DNA from: an uncultured Christensenella sp.
GTDB lineage: Bacteria; Bacillota; Clostridia; Christensenellales; Borkfalkiaceae
Reading direction: 5' to 3'
NCBI GenBank assembly: GCA_910585705.1
Contig: CAJUER010000002.1
Location: forward strand, 124,001 to 188,000
Length of the DNA stretch: 64,000 nucleotides
Shown here in pieces: positions 19,561-27,777 of the stretch; within the stretch, counting starts at the first letter, position 1; each line of letters begins with the position of its first letter. The position numbers and the translations under genes are program-made. The notes beneath the pieces are model-generated. The model did not search any database. It was not told where the DNA came from and was given only the letters and a program-made list of their open reading frames with translations.

Positions 19561-19974
19561 ATGAAAGATAACGAGATGACGTTTGAGGCAAAAATACTTT
19601 ATATCGGCGAAGATTTAGTGAAGCTATATTGCGAGAAAACTAAAAGACCTTTAAGCGAACTTGAACGTCAGGTAATTCTAATTTATATGTTTGGAATGGC
19701 AAACTCTATGCGCGAAAAACTATACCCGCATTTAACTCCGCTACAAACAGAAACTGCTATGACCGCTGTTATGGTCAAGTTGTTCGATTATCAGATTGAA
19801 AAAGCACAAATGCTTATAAGCGGCTTTATCGCGCAGTTGCAAAGCCCCGAACCGAATACAATCAAACATATAATTTTTTACGGCTTTGACGCCTATGCCG
19901 AATGGGAAAACAACCGCAAAGAACAAATAGCGGACGAAATCGTTTATTTATTAAACTTAATTAATCCGCAATAA
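19561..19974 (+). CDS. Hypothetical cytoplasmic helical protein
   Basis: 137 residues, not recognised. It is predicted mostly alpha-helical, soluble, without a signal peptide or membrane segment. Promoter, ribosome-binding site (TAGGAG, 7 nt before ATG) and a strong downstream terminator all fit a real monocistronic gene. It stands alone between the gene-poor interval and the tRNA cluster, so context gives no function. Confidence 0.65.
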   Translation: MKDNEMTFEAKILYIGEDLVKLYCEKTKRPLSELERQVILIYMFGMANSMREKLYPHLTPLQTETAMTAVMVKLFDYQIEKAQMLISGFIAQLQSPEPNTIKHIIFYGFDAYAEWENNRKEQIADEIVYLLNLINPQ

Positions 19975-19978
19975 AACG

Positions 19979-20014
19979 AATCCGAATTGCACTTATTCAG
20001 CAATTCGGATTTTT
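19979..20014 (+). terminator. Rho-independent terminator
   Basis: A 12-bp perfect stem AATCCGAATTGC / GCAATTCGGATT with a 9-nt loop is followed by T-rich sequence, directly after the stop codon of the 137-residue gene. Confidence 0.85.
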
Positions 20015-20063
20015 AATGCAAAGAATAACGCAAGTTAAACGGTTGGTTCAACTTGCGTTAATA

Positions 20064-20150
20064 TGGTGCTTGTGATCGGACTTGAACCGATACGACTGTT
20101 ACATCGAGGGATTTTAAGTCCCTTGCGTCTGCCTATTCCGCCACACAAGC
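20064..20150 (-). tRNA. tRNA-Leu (anticodon UAA)
   Basis: 87 nt with encoded CCA. The acceptor stem is GCTTGTG/CACAAGC with discriminator A. The variable arm is long, as expected for leucine. The anticodon loop is CTTAAAA. It is the last gene of the leftward tRNA cluster, separated from tRNA-Cys by a terminator. Confidence 0.97.
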
Positions 20151-20218
20151 ATTGTTATATATTCCGTCGGCAAAGTATTAATTTTATTAATCTATACACA
20201 TACGGATAAATTAATGTA

Positions 20219-20251
20219 AAATAAAAATGCCTTGACTTATGCCAAGGCATT
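20219..20251 (-). terminator. Terminator between tRNA-Cys and tRNA-Leu
   Basis: On the minus strand a 9-bp stem AATGCCTTG / CAAGGCATT is followed by TTTATTTT, just after tRNA-Cys. It suggests that Val-Gly-Cys form one unit and that tRNA-Leu is read either from its own promoter or by read-through. Confidence 0.75.
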
Positions 20252-20255
20252 CGTT

Positions 20256-20330
20256 TGGAGGCGCCACCCGGATTTGAACCGGGGGATGAGGGTTTTGCAG
20301 ACCCTGGCCTTACCACTTGGCTATAGCGCC
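20256..20330 (-). tRNA. tRNA-Cys (anticodon GCA)
   Basis: 75 nt with encoded CCA and discriminator U, as expected for cysteine. The acceptor is GGCGCTA / TGGCGCC and the anticodon loop CTGCAAA. Confidence 0.97.
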
Positions 20331-20370
20331 GTAACACTTACAAAAATAAAAAACAGTGCGGAGAATATAT

Positions 20371-20445
20371 TGGAGCGGGAGACGAGATTCGAACCCGCGA
20401 CATTCACCTTGGCAAGGTGACGCTCTACCACTGAGCCACTCCCGC
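20371..20445 (-). tRNA. tRNA-Gly (anticodon GCC)
   Basis: 75 nt with encoded CCA. The acceptor is GCGGGAG / CTCCCGC with discriminator U, and the anticodon loop is TTGCCAA. Confidence 0.97.
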
Positions 20446-20467
20446 ATATTATTCTTCCGCACTGTTC

Positions 20468-20543
20468 TGGTGGGAGCTACAGGGCTCGAACCTGTGACCC
20501 ACTGCTTGTAGGGCAGTTGCTCTCCCAACTGAGCTAAGCTCCC
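20468..20543 (-). tRNA. tRNA-Val (anticodon UAC)
   Basis: 76 nt with encoded CCA. The acceptor is GGGAGCT / AGCTCCC with discriminator A, and the anticodon loop is CCTACAA. It is the first gene of the cluster in the direction of transcription. Confidence 0.97.
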
Positions 20544-20743
20544 GAACGCTTAAATAATATAACAAATCTACCCGTAAAAATCAAGCGTTTTACCGCGCAT
20601 TTTTAAATTTTTATTAAATTTTTAAATATGCGCGTTTCGGAAACAGAGCGGTCAATATATATTATATGCAGATTGCGCGCCGCGCGCCCCAACCCTGACG
20701 GTACTTTCCCCGCAAGAATATTTAAAATTTTTTTTGAATGACT

Positions 20744-20773
20744 GTATAAATTAATTAATCTCAGGCAATAAGA
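20744..20773 (+). promoter_or_regulatory. Sigma-F-like promoter of spoIIR
   Basis: GTATA (20744-20748) is followed after 15 bp by GGCAATAAGA (20764-20773), which fits the forespore sigma-F pattern GYATA-N15-GGNRAHAMTR at all but one position. In Bacillus subtilis spoIIR is a sigma-F target, so the assignment is consistent with known regulation. Confidence 0.7.
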
Positions 20774-20803
20774 TATGCGTAAGCAAAGCTGAGAGGTAAA
20801 TCA

Positions 20804-21331
20804 ATGAAAAAGTTTATTGCGGTTATTTTAGTTGCGGCGGCTGTCATAGGCGCGGTTATATTTGCAAGCAACTACAAGACGGAAAGCACGGCGGACAACG
20901 ACTATCTGCGTATTCACGTCCGCGCAAATTCCAACTCCGATATAGACCAAAATATCAAATACAAGGTTAAAGATGAAGTCGTAAAATACATAACACCCTA
21001 CGCAGCCCAGTGCACGGATAAGGCGGCGGCAATGGAAGTTATCGGCGGAATACTTTCCGACATTGAAAAGGTTTGCGACAGGGTTTTGCGCGAAAACGGG
21101 TTTTCCTATAAATCGAAAGCGGGCGTGCGCGCGGAAGAATTCCCCACCCGCGTTTACGGCGAGCTGACGCTTGAAAACGGGCTGTACGACGCGCTTATAA
21201 TAGAGCTGGGCAGCGGCGAAGGCGACAACTGGTGGTGCGTGATTTACCCTCCGCTATGCTTCACTTCGGGCACTGCGGACGTAAAATACCGCTCGGCAAT
21301 ATACGATATTATACACAAATTTTTCAAATAA
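20804..21331 (+). CDS. spoIIR: Stage II sporulation protein R
   Basis: 175 residues. SpoIIR is made in the forespore, secreted across its membrane, and triggers SpoIIGA to process pro-sigma-E in the mother cell. An N-terminal export helix (1-22) is followed by the typical LRIHVRANS motif, EEFPTRVYGELTL, and the signature GDNWWCVIYPPLCF near 145-160. Length is at the short end for the family. It stands alone between the tRNA cluster and a bidirectional terminator. The Shine-Dalgarno is GAGAGG before the ATG. Confidence 0.95.
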   Translation: MKKFIAVILVAAAVIGAVIFASNYKTESTADNDYLRIHVRANSNSDIDQNIKYKVKDEVVKYITPYAAQCTDKAAAMEVIGGILSDIEKVCDRVLRENGFSYKSKAGVRAEEFPTRVYGELTLENGLYDALIIELGSGEGDNWWCVIYPPLCFTSGTADVKYRSAIYDIIHKFFK

Positions 21332-21465
21332 ATTCTGCGGCTTTTTAAATTGGTCAAGCCATATGCCCCGCTTATTGCCACTTTTAACGTAATTTTAAAA
21401 TGCTTGCGCCTGGTCTTGGAACACTTCGCTTACGCCGAATATAAAAATAAGTTTTAATAAAAGAG

Positions 21466-21502
21466 AAGCCGCCGACGCAAAAATTTGCGTCGGCGGCTTT
21501 TT
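21466..21502. terminator. Bidirectional terminator
   Basis: A 16-bp perfect stem AAGCCGCCGACGCAAA / TTTGCGTCGGCGGCTT is flanked by A and T runs. It lies between convergent spoIIR and the BspA-like gene. Confidence 0.9.
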
Positions 21503-21526
21503 CATAATTTATTATTAAACAATGCT

Positions 21527-22986
21527 TTACGAATTAACATTGCCGTCAATGCAACGTATGATAAAATCACTCGTGCCTGCCCAAGCGATAGGCTTTTCTA
21601 TTTCGTTCCACTGTTCAACGGTGCCTTTAAATATAATCTCCGTAAGCGAGCCACACATATCAAACAGATACAGCCCTATCATAGTTAAGCTACTCGGAAA
21701 GGTTATAGTTTTGAGCGAACTACACCCGGTAAAAGCATCTCCGCCTATCGACGTCACTCCGTCGGGAATAACTAAGTTTTCAATAGACGAACACCCTTCA
21801 AAAGCGCTGTTGCCGATTGACTTTAAAGTTTCGGGCAGCATTATACTTTTAAGTGATTGGCAGGCAGTAAACGTTCCGTCGTCTATCGCCGTTACTCCTT
21901 CCGGCACGATAATCTTTTCAAGCGGGGCAAAAGCAAATGCGTAATTGCAAATGGTTACCCCGTTGGGGACAGTATATTCCGTGCGCGTTTTGTCGCCGCC
22001 GTAACATATAAGTTCCGTCTTTTGGCTGTTAAACAAAACTCCGTCAACGATTACAAAATTTTTGTTGTTTTCGTCAAGAATAAATTCACAACCTACAAAG
22101 GCTCGCCGCCGATCCGTGTGACGCCCGCAGGTATTTTTACACTCATAAGATTTTCACAACCTGAAAACGCAAGAAAATCCACCACCTTAACGGTTTCGGG
22201 GATAATTACGTTTTCAAGTGCGGTACCCAAAAAAGCCGCTTGTCCTATTTCAGTTAAATTATTGCCAAGCGAAACGTAATTAAGAGAAGAACAGTCTTCA
22301 AACGTATCTGCTTTAATTTCCGTTACGGAATCCGGAATAAATACGCTTTTAAGCGAAGCATTCCCGCAAAAAGCATATTCCCCGATTTCAATAATGCTAT
22401 CGGGAATATATAGCGCTATAAAATTCCAACGCTCATATTCGAAAGCGTCTTCCCCGACCGCAGTAACCGGCTTACCGTCATACTCGGCGGGAATTGTTAA
22501 ATAGTCGCCCGACGCCGTTCCTTTACCGCTTAACTTATAGCTTTCGCCGTCATCGTTTAAGGCGAACTCTAACCCTTCGGAATCGGGTGCGGAAGGGTCA
22601 ACGCAGTAACAAGACGTGCATATATAGTTTGAATATGTATGATTTAATTTAGATATTTCCTCGTAAGTGGTATAGCCGCAACGCGAGCAAGTATCGTATT
22701 CATTCCAGCCGAAATTTATGCACGTTGCCGTCTGCGCCGCGTGGTGTTGTAAATCGTGGTTAAGCGCGTTTACATAACCGTCTTTATAGCTATCGTCGCA
22801 ATCATTACACTTATGCAGAGTATATCCCCGCTCCGTACAAGTAGGGGCAACCACCGTTTGAGTATACTCGTGAGTATGTCCTTTGTCCCCCTCGTTACCG
22901 CTTCCGTTGCCGCAAGCGGTAAAACAGAGGGCGCAGGGCACAACTGCGGTTGCCGTTAAAAAGCCGATAAAAGTTTTCTTTTTCAT
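21527..22986 (-). pseudogene. BspA-like leucine-rich-repeat surface lipoprotein, frameshifted
   Basis: The start is the ATG at 22986, behind GGAGGACAA. A lipoprotein signal (Cys25 in FTAC) is followed by a His/Cys-rich region with three CxxC motifs (TLHKCNDCDD, DTCSRCGY, ICTSCYC). About ten BspA/TpLRR repeats (I..YAF.G...LKSVFIPDSV) come next. Near 22101 the frame breaks: IGGE-PL-stop. With one extra G the reading continues as IGGEAFVGCEFILDENN into the second half, which ends at 21527. A single-base deletion therefore splits an otherwise intact gene of about 485 codons. It could be true inactivation, phase variation or a sequencing error. The intact protein would be a surface-exposed adhesin-like product. 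Confidence 0.8.
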
Positions 22987-23014
22987 TTTGTCCTCCGAAA
23001 AATTTTTCTGCGGC

Positions 23015-23046
23015 CAAAAAAATAAGGGCGGCGTTAAAAGCCGCCC
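23015..23046 (-). terminator. Intrinsic terminator in the leader of the BspA-like gene
   Basis: On the minus strand GGGCGGC-TTTTAAC-GCCGCCC is followed by TTATTTTTTT. It lies 29 bp upstream of the BspA-like ATG and downstream of a promoter on the same strand. It would therefore attenuate the gene or end a separate small RNA. Confidence 0.8.
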
Positions 23047-23069
23047 GCATAACGTACCCTTAACGTCGC

Positions 23070-23205
23070 CAAACAATTAATTCTTATAGATTACGGTAAC
23101 AAAACCAATCCATATTTTAAGAATATAGGATACGAATATGCCTATACAAAAATATGGCTTGGCTTACAAAAAAATATTCCCGTAATCTAAATTTAATTGT
23201 TTTGC
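23070..23205 (-). ncRNA. Candidate rod-shaped leader or small RNA, unknown class
   Basis: An imperfect inverted repeat of about 135 nt folds on itself. CAAAACAATTAA pairs with TTAATTGTTTG, TAGATTACGG with CCGTAATCTA, and CCAAGCCATATTTT with AAAATATGGATTGG. TATAGG/CCTATA closes an 11-nt apical loop. The predicted minus-strand start site (about 23205) coincides with the 5' end of the rod. An intrinsic terminator at 23046-23015 would end a transcript of about 190 nt. It could be a leader regulating the BspA-like gene, a free 6S-like RNA, or a MITE-like relic. It matches no family I can name. Confidence 0.55.
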
Positions 23206-23211
23206 TATCTG

Positions 23212-23240
23212 AGTATAGCACAACCGCAATAATTTTTCAA
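23212..23240 (-). promoter_or_regulatory. Promoter of the structured RNA / BspA-like gene
   Basis: On the minus strand TTGAAA (23240-23235) and TATACT (23217-23212) are separated by exactly 17 bp. Each differs from consensus at one position. The start site falls at the outer end of the inverted repeat. Confidence 0.7.
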
Positions 23241-23247
23241 CCGCTTG

Positions 23248-23276
23248 GAATAACTTTTTAAGTATTATTCATAATA
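23248..23276 (+). promoter_or_regulatory. Sigma-G-like promoter of sleB-ypeB
   Basis: GAATA (23248-23252), 17 bp, then CATAATA (23270-23276) matches the forespore sigma-G pattern GHATR / CATNHTA. It lies 47 bp upstream of the sleB ATG. sleB is a sigma-G gene in B. subtilis. Confidence 0.65.
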
Positions 23277-23323
23277 ATTGCAACAGAAACATAAAGCTCG
23301 CCTTCGGGGAGCAAGGAGGAAAA

Positions 23324-24052
23324 ATGAAAAAAGCATTCAGAATAGGTCTGGTTGCGCTGGCGGTTGCCGCCGTCGGCTCGGCTACCGCCGTATTCAACAC
23401 TGCATACACAAACGATGAGTACGCCTCAGCGCCCTTTGTGCAAACTGCGGTTTTAAAGCAGGGTGCAACCGGCGGCGAGGTTAAGGAAGTACAGCGCCGC
23501 CTCAAACAATGGGGTTACTACAACGGCGCGGTTGACGGAGTTTACGGACCCGCAACCGTGAAAGCCGTTAAGGCGTTCCAGAAAAAGAACGGTCTTACCG
23601 TCGACGGCATTGCCGGTAAATCGACTTATGCCGCACTCGGTATGAACGATTCGGTAAAGGTTCTCGAAAACGACGGCTCGGGCACATCCTCGAACTACAC
23701 GAGTTCGGATTTGTACCTTTTGGCTAAGTGCATTTACGCGGAGGCAAGGGGCGAAAGCTATACGGGACAAGTTGCCGTAGGCGCGGTTATATTGAACCGC
23801 GTAGCTTCTTCGAAGTTCCCCAACACCATTTCGGGCGTTATTTATCAGAAGAATGCGTTCACTGCCGTCAGCGACGGTCAGATAAACCTTTCACCCGATA
23901 AGACGGCTATGAACGCCGCGACCGACGCACTCAACGGCTGGGACCCCACTTACGGATGTATTTATTATTACAACCCCGCAGTGGCTACGAGTTCATGGAT
24001 TTTCAGCAGACAGACTGTTACCACCATAGGTAAACACGTCTTTGCAATATAG
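23324..24052 (+). CDS. sleB: Spore cortex-lytic enzyme SleB
   Basis: 242 residues. It is a lytic transglycosylase that degrades spore cortex peptidoglycan during germination. It has a signal peptide (1-28), a peptidoglycan-binding domain (about 47-106, GEVKEVQRRLKQWGYY) and the SleB/CwlJ hydrolase domain (about 125-242) with catalytic Glu140 in CIYAEARGE. A strong Shine-Dalgarno (AAGGAGG) precedes the ATG. It is followed after 10 bp by ypeB, the partner needed for SleB stability and localisation. This gene order is conserved in spore formers. Confidence 0.95.
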   Translation: MKKAFRIGLVALAVAAVGSATAVFNTAYTNDEYASAPFVQTAVLKQGATGGEVKEVQRRLKQWGYYNGAVDGVYGPATVKAVKAFQKKNGLTVDGIAGKSTYAALGMNDSVKVLENDGSGTSSNYTSSDLYLLAKCIYAEARGESYTGQVAVGAVILNRVASSKFPNTISGVIYQKNAFTAVSDGQINLSPDKTAMNAATDALNGWDPTYGCIYYYNPAVATSSWIFSRQTVTTIGKHVFAI

Positions 24053-24062
24053 GAGGTAGATT

Positions 24063-25934
24063 GTGAGTAAGAAAGAAATTTCAAGCGGAGCGGAAAAGGC
24101 GGAAAACCTTACCCGCAAAAAGAGCAATACCAAAGCCAATAAAGCCAAGAAAAACGCCAAACCCGCCGTAAAGAATACGGCGAACAAAAAGCCCGAGAAA
24201 ACTGCGGCAAAAGCGGAAAAGAAAGTGAAAGCCGCAAAGCAGGTTTCGGAAAAGAAGCTGAAAAAGCAGAAAGAGCGCGAGCAGAAAAAACTCAAAGCCG
24301 CGAAGTTGAAGGTCGAAAGAAGACAGGCTCGTCTTGAAAAGAGACTTCAACACAGACAAAAGCGCCTCGAAGCGATAGCGGCTTTCAAGCAGAAGGCGGC
24401 GGAGCGCCGTGAAAAGCGCCGCGAACGCAGAGATATGCTTAAACAGGAAACGAAGGAAGCGCGTATCCAGCGCAAGAAAGAAGAACGTGCCGCTAAGGTT
24501 GAGGCGCGCGTTGCAAAGCACAAAGCCGCAGTTGCGGAACGCCAGGCAAAGCGCGAACACGCGCTTAAAGTAAAAGCCGAAAAGCGCGCGGCAAACAAAG
24601 AAAAGCAAAAGACTCCCGGCTTCGGCGGCTGGCTTGCGGCAGTTATATCGCTGGGCGTAACGTCGCTCGCTCTCGGCACCATGCTGACGTTCGGCTGGAT
24701 GAACATGAACGGTATGCAGGCGGATATGGCAAGCGTACACACGCAGTCGCTGTACGAGCTGAACTCGATAGTAGACAACCTTGACACCAATCTTTCCAAA
24801 GCGAGAGTTTCCAACTCTTCGAACGATCAGGTAAGAATACTTTCCGATATTGCAGTCGAAAGCGAAATGGCGGAAGTCATTCTCGAAAGACTTCCCGTAG
24901 ACACGCAGCTTACGCAGAACATGACTTCGTTCGTAAACAAGATGGGCGACAGCGCACAGTCTATGCTCTATGCTGTGGCTAACGGCAAAAAACTGACCGC
25001 CAGCCAGAAGGCTTCGCTCGAATATATGTACGACATGAACCTTGAAATGAAGCGCGTTTTAAACGAGCTTACGGCTACGGCTTCCGCAAAGGATATGCTT
25101 AAAGCAATGAAGGGCAAAGAGTGCAATATAAGCGCTTCGTTCGGAAATCTTGAAAACAACACGATTGAAACTCCCAAAGAGATTCACGACGGTCCTTTTT
25201 CCGACAGCATTAAAAAGGTAAGCGCCAAAAACCTCGAAGCGCTGGAAGAAATAAACGCTACGCGCGCCGAAGAACTTGCCGCAAAGTATTTCGAAGACTA
25301 CAATCTGACGAACGTACGCTGCACGGGTGAAACGGTTGCGGAACAGCTCGAATGCTATAACCTTATACTCGAAACCAACGACGGCGAAATGATGGCGCAG
25401 CTTTCCAAAAAGGGCGGCAAGGTCGTAATGTTCAACAGCTACAAGGATTGCAACAGCAAAAACTTTTCGGTTGAAAGATGTATAGACATCGCTCAGGATT
25501 TCCTCGACGATTTGGGCTTCGACGATATGAAACCCGTATGGACGAGCGAAAACGGCACGACGTGCAACCTTAACTTCGCTTACGAAGACGACGACGTTGT
25601 TTTCTATCCCGATATGATTAAGGTTAAGGTTTGCGAAGAGCGCGGTATCGTAACCGGTATGGAAGGTATTTCATACGTTCTCAACCACATTGACAGAAAC
25701 GCCGGAAAAGCTAAGATAAGCGAAAGCCAGGCAAAGAGCGCGGTTTCGCCCCTCGTAGAGATAAAGGCTTCGAGACTTACCGTAATTCCTTTCGAGGATA
25801 ACGAAGCGCTTGCTTACGAGTTCTACGGCAACTACGGCGACCAGACCTATTACGTTTATATTGACGCAAAGACGGGCGAAGAAATTCAGATTTTCACCGT
25901 CATAGGAACGGCGCAGGGCAAGGCCTTGATGTAA
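24063..25934 (+). CDS. ypeB: Germination protein YpeB with long basic N-terminal extension
   Basis: 623 residues against about 450 in Bacillus. The start is GTG behind AGGAGG. Residues 1-185 are an extremely Lys/Arg/Ala/Glu-rich charged helix or coiled coil. A single membrane helix (about 187-212) and the YpeB region (GPFSDSIKK) with C-terminal PepSY domains follow. The YpeB part holds SleB in the inner spore layers. The extension would face the inside of the forespore and looks like a nucleic-acid-binding or scaffold tail. That role is inference. Confidence 0.93.
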   Translation: MSKKEISSGAEKAENLTRKKSNTKANKAKKNAKPAVKNTANKKPEKTAAKAEKKVKAAKQVSEKKLKKQKEREQKKLKAAKLKVERRQARLEKRLQHRQKRLEAIAAFKQKAAERREKRRERRDMLKQETKEARIQRKKEERAAKVEARVAKHKAAVAERQAKREHALKVKAEKRAANKEKQKTPGFGGWLAAVISLGVTSLALGTMLTFGWMNMNGMQADMASVHTQSLYELNSIVDNLDTNLSKARVSNSSNDQVRILSDIAVESEMAEVILERLPVDTQLTQNMTSFVNKMGDSAQSMLYAVANGKKLTASQKASLEYMYDMNLEMKRVLNELTATASAKDMLKAMKGKECNISASFGNLENNTIETPKEIHDGPFSDSIKKVSAKNLEALEEINATRAEELAAKYFEDYNLTNVRCTGETVAEQLECYNLILETNDGEMMAQLSKKGGKVVMFNSYKDCNSKNFSVERCIDIAQDFLDDLGFDDMKPVWTSENGTTCNLNFAYEDDDVVFYPDMIKVKVCEERGIVTGMEGISYVLNHIDRNAGKAKISESQAKSAVSPLVEIKASRLTVIPFEDNEALAYEFYGNYGDQTYYVYIDAKTGEEIQIFTVIGTAQGKALM

Positions 25935-25964
25935 GTAAAAAATTAAAACGTATGTTTTGAATAG

Positions 25965-26010
25965 AAAAGGTCGGAAGCTCCGAAAGAAAAGCTCCCGACC
26001 TTTATTTTTT
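25965..26010. terminator. Bidirectional terminator between ypeB and parB
   Basis: AAAGGTCGG...AGCT / AGCT..CCGACCTTT is followed by ATTTTTT on the plus strand and preceded by an A-rich tract on the other side. It separates convergent ypeB and parB. Confidence 0.85.
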
Positions 26011-26016
26011 ATTTGA

Positions 26017-26931
26017 TTACTGCTGTTTGTCGGCAATGTCCAGAATTTCCGAAATTCTGTCCAAATCGTCGCGCGAATAATAGTCGATGTAAATTCTGCC
26101 CTTTTTGTCCGTTCCTATAAGGCTTACCTTAGTACGGAAGGTGAAACGCATTCTCTCGACAAGCTGTTTCAATTCGATAGAAGCGAGCGCGCGTTTCTTC
26201 TTCTTTTTCTCGTCAAGCACTTCGGGCGGTATGCTGTACGCGCGGACCTTCTTTTCAAGCTCGCGCACGGAAGTCTGGTTTTTTATGGCGTCGTTTGCAA
26301 ATTCCAACTGTTGCTGAGGGGGAAGCAGCACGATTGTGCGCGCATGCCCTGCGGACAGTTTGCCTTCGGAAACGAGAGCCATAACTTCGGGACTCAAATT
26401 GAGAAGCCTGAGCGTGTTGGCGATTGCCGGACGGGATTTGCCTATTCTTTCGGCAAGCTCGTCCTGAGTAAGCTTGTAGTCGATCATCAACTGCTTCATA
26501 GCCATTGCGGCTTCTATCGGGTTTAAATCCTCGCGCTGTAAGTTTTCTATTAAGGAAATTTCCTTGATCTGTCTTTCGGTATATTTCCTAATAACGACGG
26601 GGATCGTCCGCATGTTGGCAAGCTGACACGCACGGAAGCGGCGCTCGCCCGCGATAATCATATATGTACCGTCGCCGTTATCGTTTACGACAATCGGCTG
26701 AATTACGCCGTGTTCCTTAATCGATTCGGCAAGCTCGTGCAAAGCTTGCGCGTCAAAGTTTTTTCTGGGCTGGTTGGGGTTAGCCGAAATTTTGTCAAGC
26801 TCCATTTCGGCGGCGTTCTTTCTTTCTTCCTCCGTGTATTCGAATGCGTTACGGTGTTCGAATGCGTGCTCGTAAGCCGCTTCGGTTTCGCCAAACAGCG
26901 CGTCAAGTCCTTTGCCTAATCCTTTTGCCAT
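26017..26931 (-). CDS. parB: Chromosome partitioning protein ParB/Spo0J
   Basis: 304 residues. It is a CTP-dependent DNA clamp that loads at parS and spreads to organise the origin. The N-terminal CTPase region has GERRFRA and ENLQREDLNPIE. A central KorB-like helix-turn-helix follows (LTQDELAERIGKSRPAIANTLRLL), then a C-terminal dimerisation domain. It lies 45 bp after parA. parS-like sites are at 27757, 30120 and 30162. Confidence 0.97.
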   Translation of the reverse strand: MAKGLGKGLDALFGETEAAYEHAFEHRNAFEYTEEERKNAAEMELDKISANPNQPRKNFDAQALHELAESIKEHGVIQPIVVNDNGDGTYMIIAGERRFRACQLANMRTIPVVIRKYTERQIKEISLIENLQREDLNPIEAAMAMKQLMIDYKLTQDELAERIGKSRPAIANTLRLLNLSPEVMALVSEGKLSAGHARTIVLLPPQQQLEFANDAIKNQTSVRELEKKVRAYSIPPEVLDEKKKKKRALASIELKQLVERMRFTFRTKVSLIGTDKKGRIYIDYYSRDDLDRISEILDIADKQQ

Positions 26932-26976
26932 AAATTTTTACCTCCCTGATTTTCCGGTTTGTTTGTGAACATATGT

Positions 26977-27744
26977 TTATTTTTTCTGCTTCGACAAAAA
27001 CTCTTCCGTCAACGCCTTGTAAGCCCTTGCCCCGATACAATTAGGGTCGTGAAGCATAACGGGCAAGCCGTGACTGGGGGCTTCCGCCAGACGGACGTTG
27101 CGGGGAATTATAATGTTGTAAAGCTTGTCCTTGAAAAACTTTTTAATTTCGGCAGTAATCTGTTTGGCAATCAATGCCCTGCCGTCGTAAAGGGTAATAA
27201 CAACGCCTTCGATCTGCAAATTGGGGTTAAGGTGTTGCTTGACAAGAGAAATTGTGTTCATCAGCTGGCTCACGCCTTCGAGGGCGAAGAACTCGCTTTG
27301 CAGGGGGATTATGACCGAATCGGCAGCCACCCACGCGTTTACGGTAAGAAGTCCGAGCGATGGCGGACAATCTATTAATATGTAATCGTATTCGCTCCGA
27401 ACCTTTTCGAGGGCTTCTTTCAAAATCCTCTCGCGGTTACGCTTGTACACGATATCGACTTCCGCCCCCGTCAAATCGACGTTGGCGGGAAGCATATCGA
27501 GATACTTAACCTTTGTCGGCATAACATTGTTCAAAACGGGGTCGTCGTCAATCAAAACGTTGTATACCGATTTTTTGAGGGCACTTTTGGAAAAGCCAAG
27601 TGCCGTCGTTGCATTTCCCTGCGAGTCGATATCGACAAGCAACGTTTTTTTGCCGAATGAAGCAAGGTATGCCGCCATGTTCACGGCGGTGGTCGTTTTG
27701 CCGACACCGCCTTTTTTATTTGTAAATGCTATAATTTTTCCCAT
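26977..27744 (-). CDS. parA: Chromosome partitioning ATPase ParA/Soj
   Basis: 255 residues. It is a deviant Walker-type ATPase with KKGGVGKTT near residues 10-18, and DIDSQGNAT and DCPPSLGLLT as later nucleotide-binding motifs. Length is typical of chromosomal Soj. It works with ParB on origin segregation and DnaA control. It is transcribed after ftsH (33-bp gap that contains a parS site) and before parB. Confidence 0.97.
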   Translation of the reverse strand: MGKIIAFTNKKGGVGKTTTAVNMAAYLASFGKKTLLVDIDSQGNATTALGFSKSALKKSVYNVLIDDDPVLNNVMPTKVKYLDMLPANVDLTGAEVDIVYKRNRERILKEALEKVRSEYDYILIDCPPSLGLLTVNAWVAADSVIIPLQSEFFALEGVSQLMNTISLVKQHLNPNLQIEGVVITLYDGRALIAKQITAEIKKFFKDKLYNIIIPRNVRLAEAPSHGLPVMLHDPNCIGARAYKALTEEFLSKQKK

Positions 27745-27756
27745 ATCTCTCTCCGC

Positions 27757-27772
27757 AGTTTCACGTGAAACT
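27757..27772. promoter_or_regulatory. parS site 1
   Basis: AGTTTCACGTGAAACT is a perfect 16-bp palindrome sharing the 14-bp core GTTTCACGTGAAAC with the bacterial parS consensus TGTTTCACGTGAAACA. It lies in the ftsH-parA gap. Confidence 0.93.
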
Positions 27773-27777
27773 TGAAT

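Noticed and set aside
22987..23076. Longer start for the BspA-like protein
   Set aside because: The extension crosses an intrinsic terminator. The ATG at 22986 has a strong ribosome-binding site and begins a lipoprotein signal.
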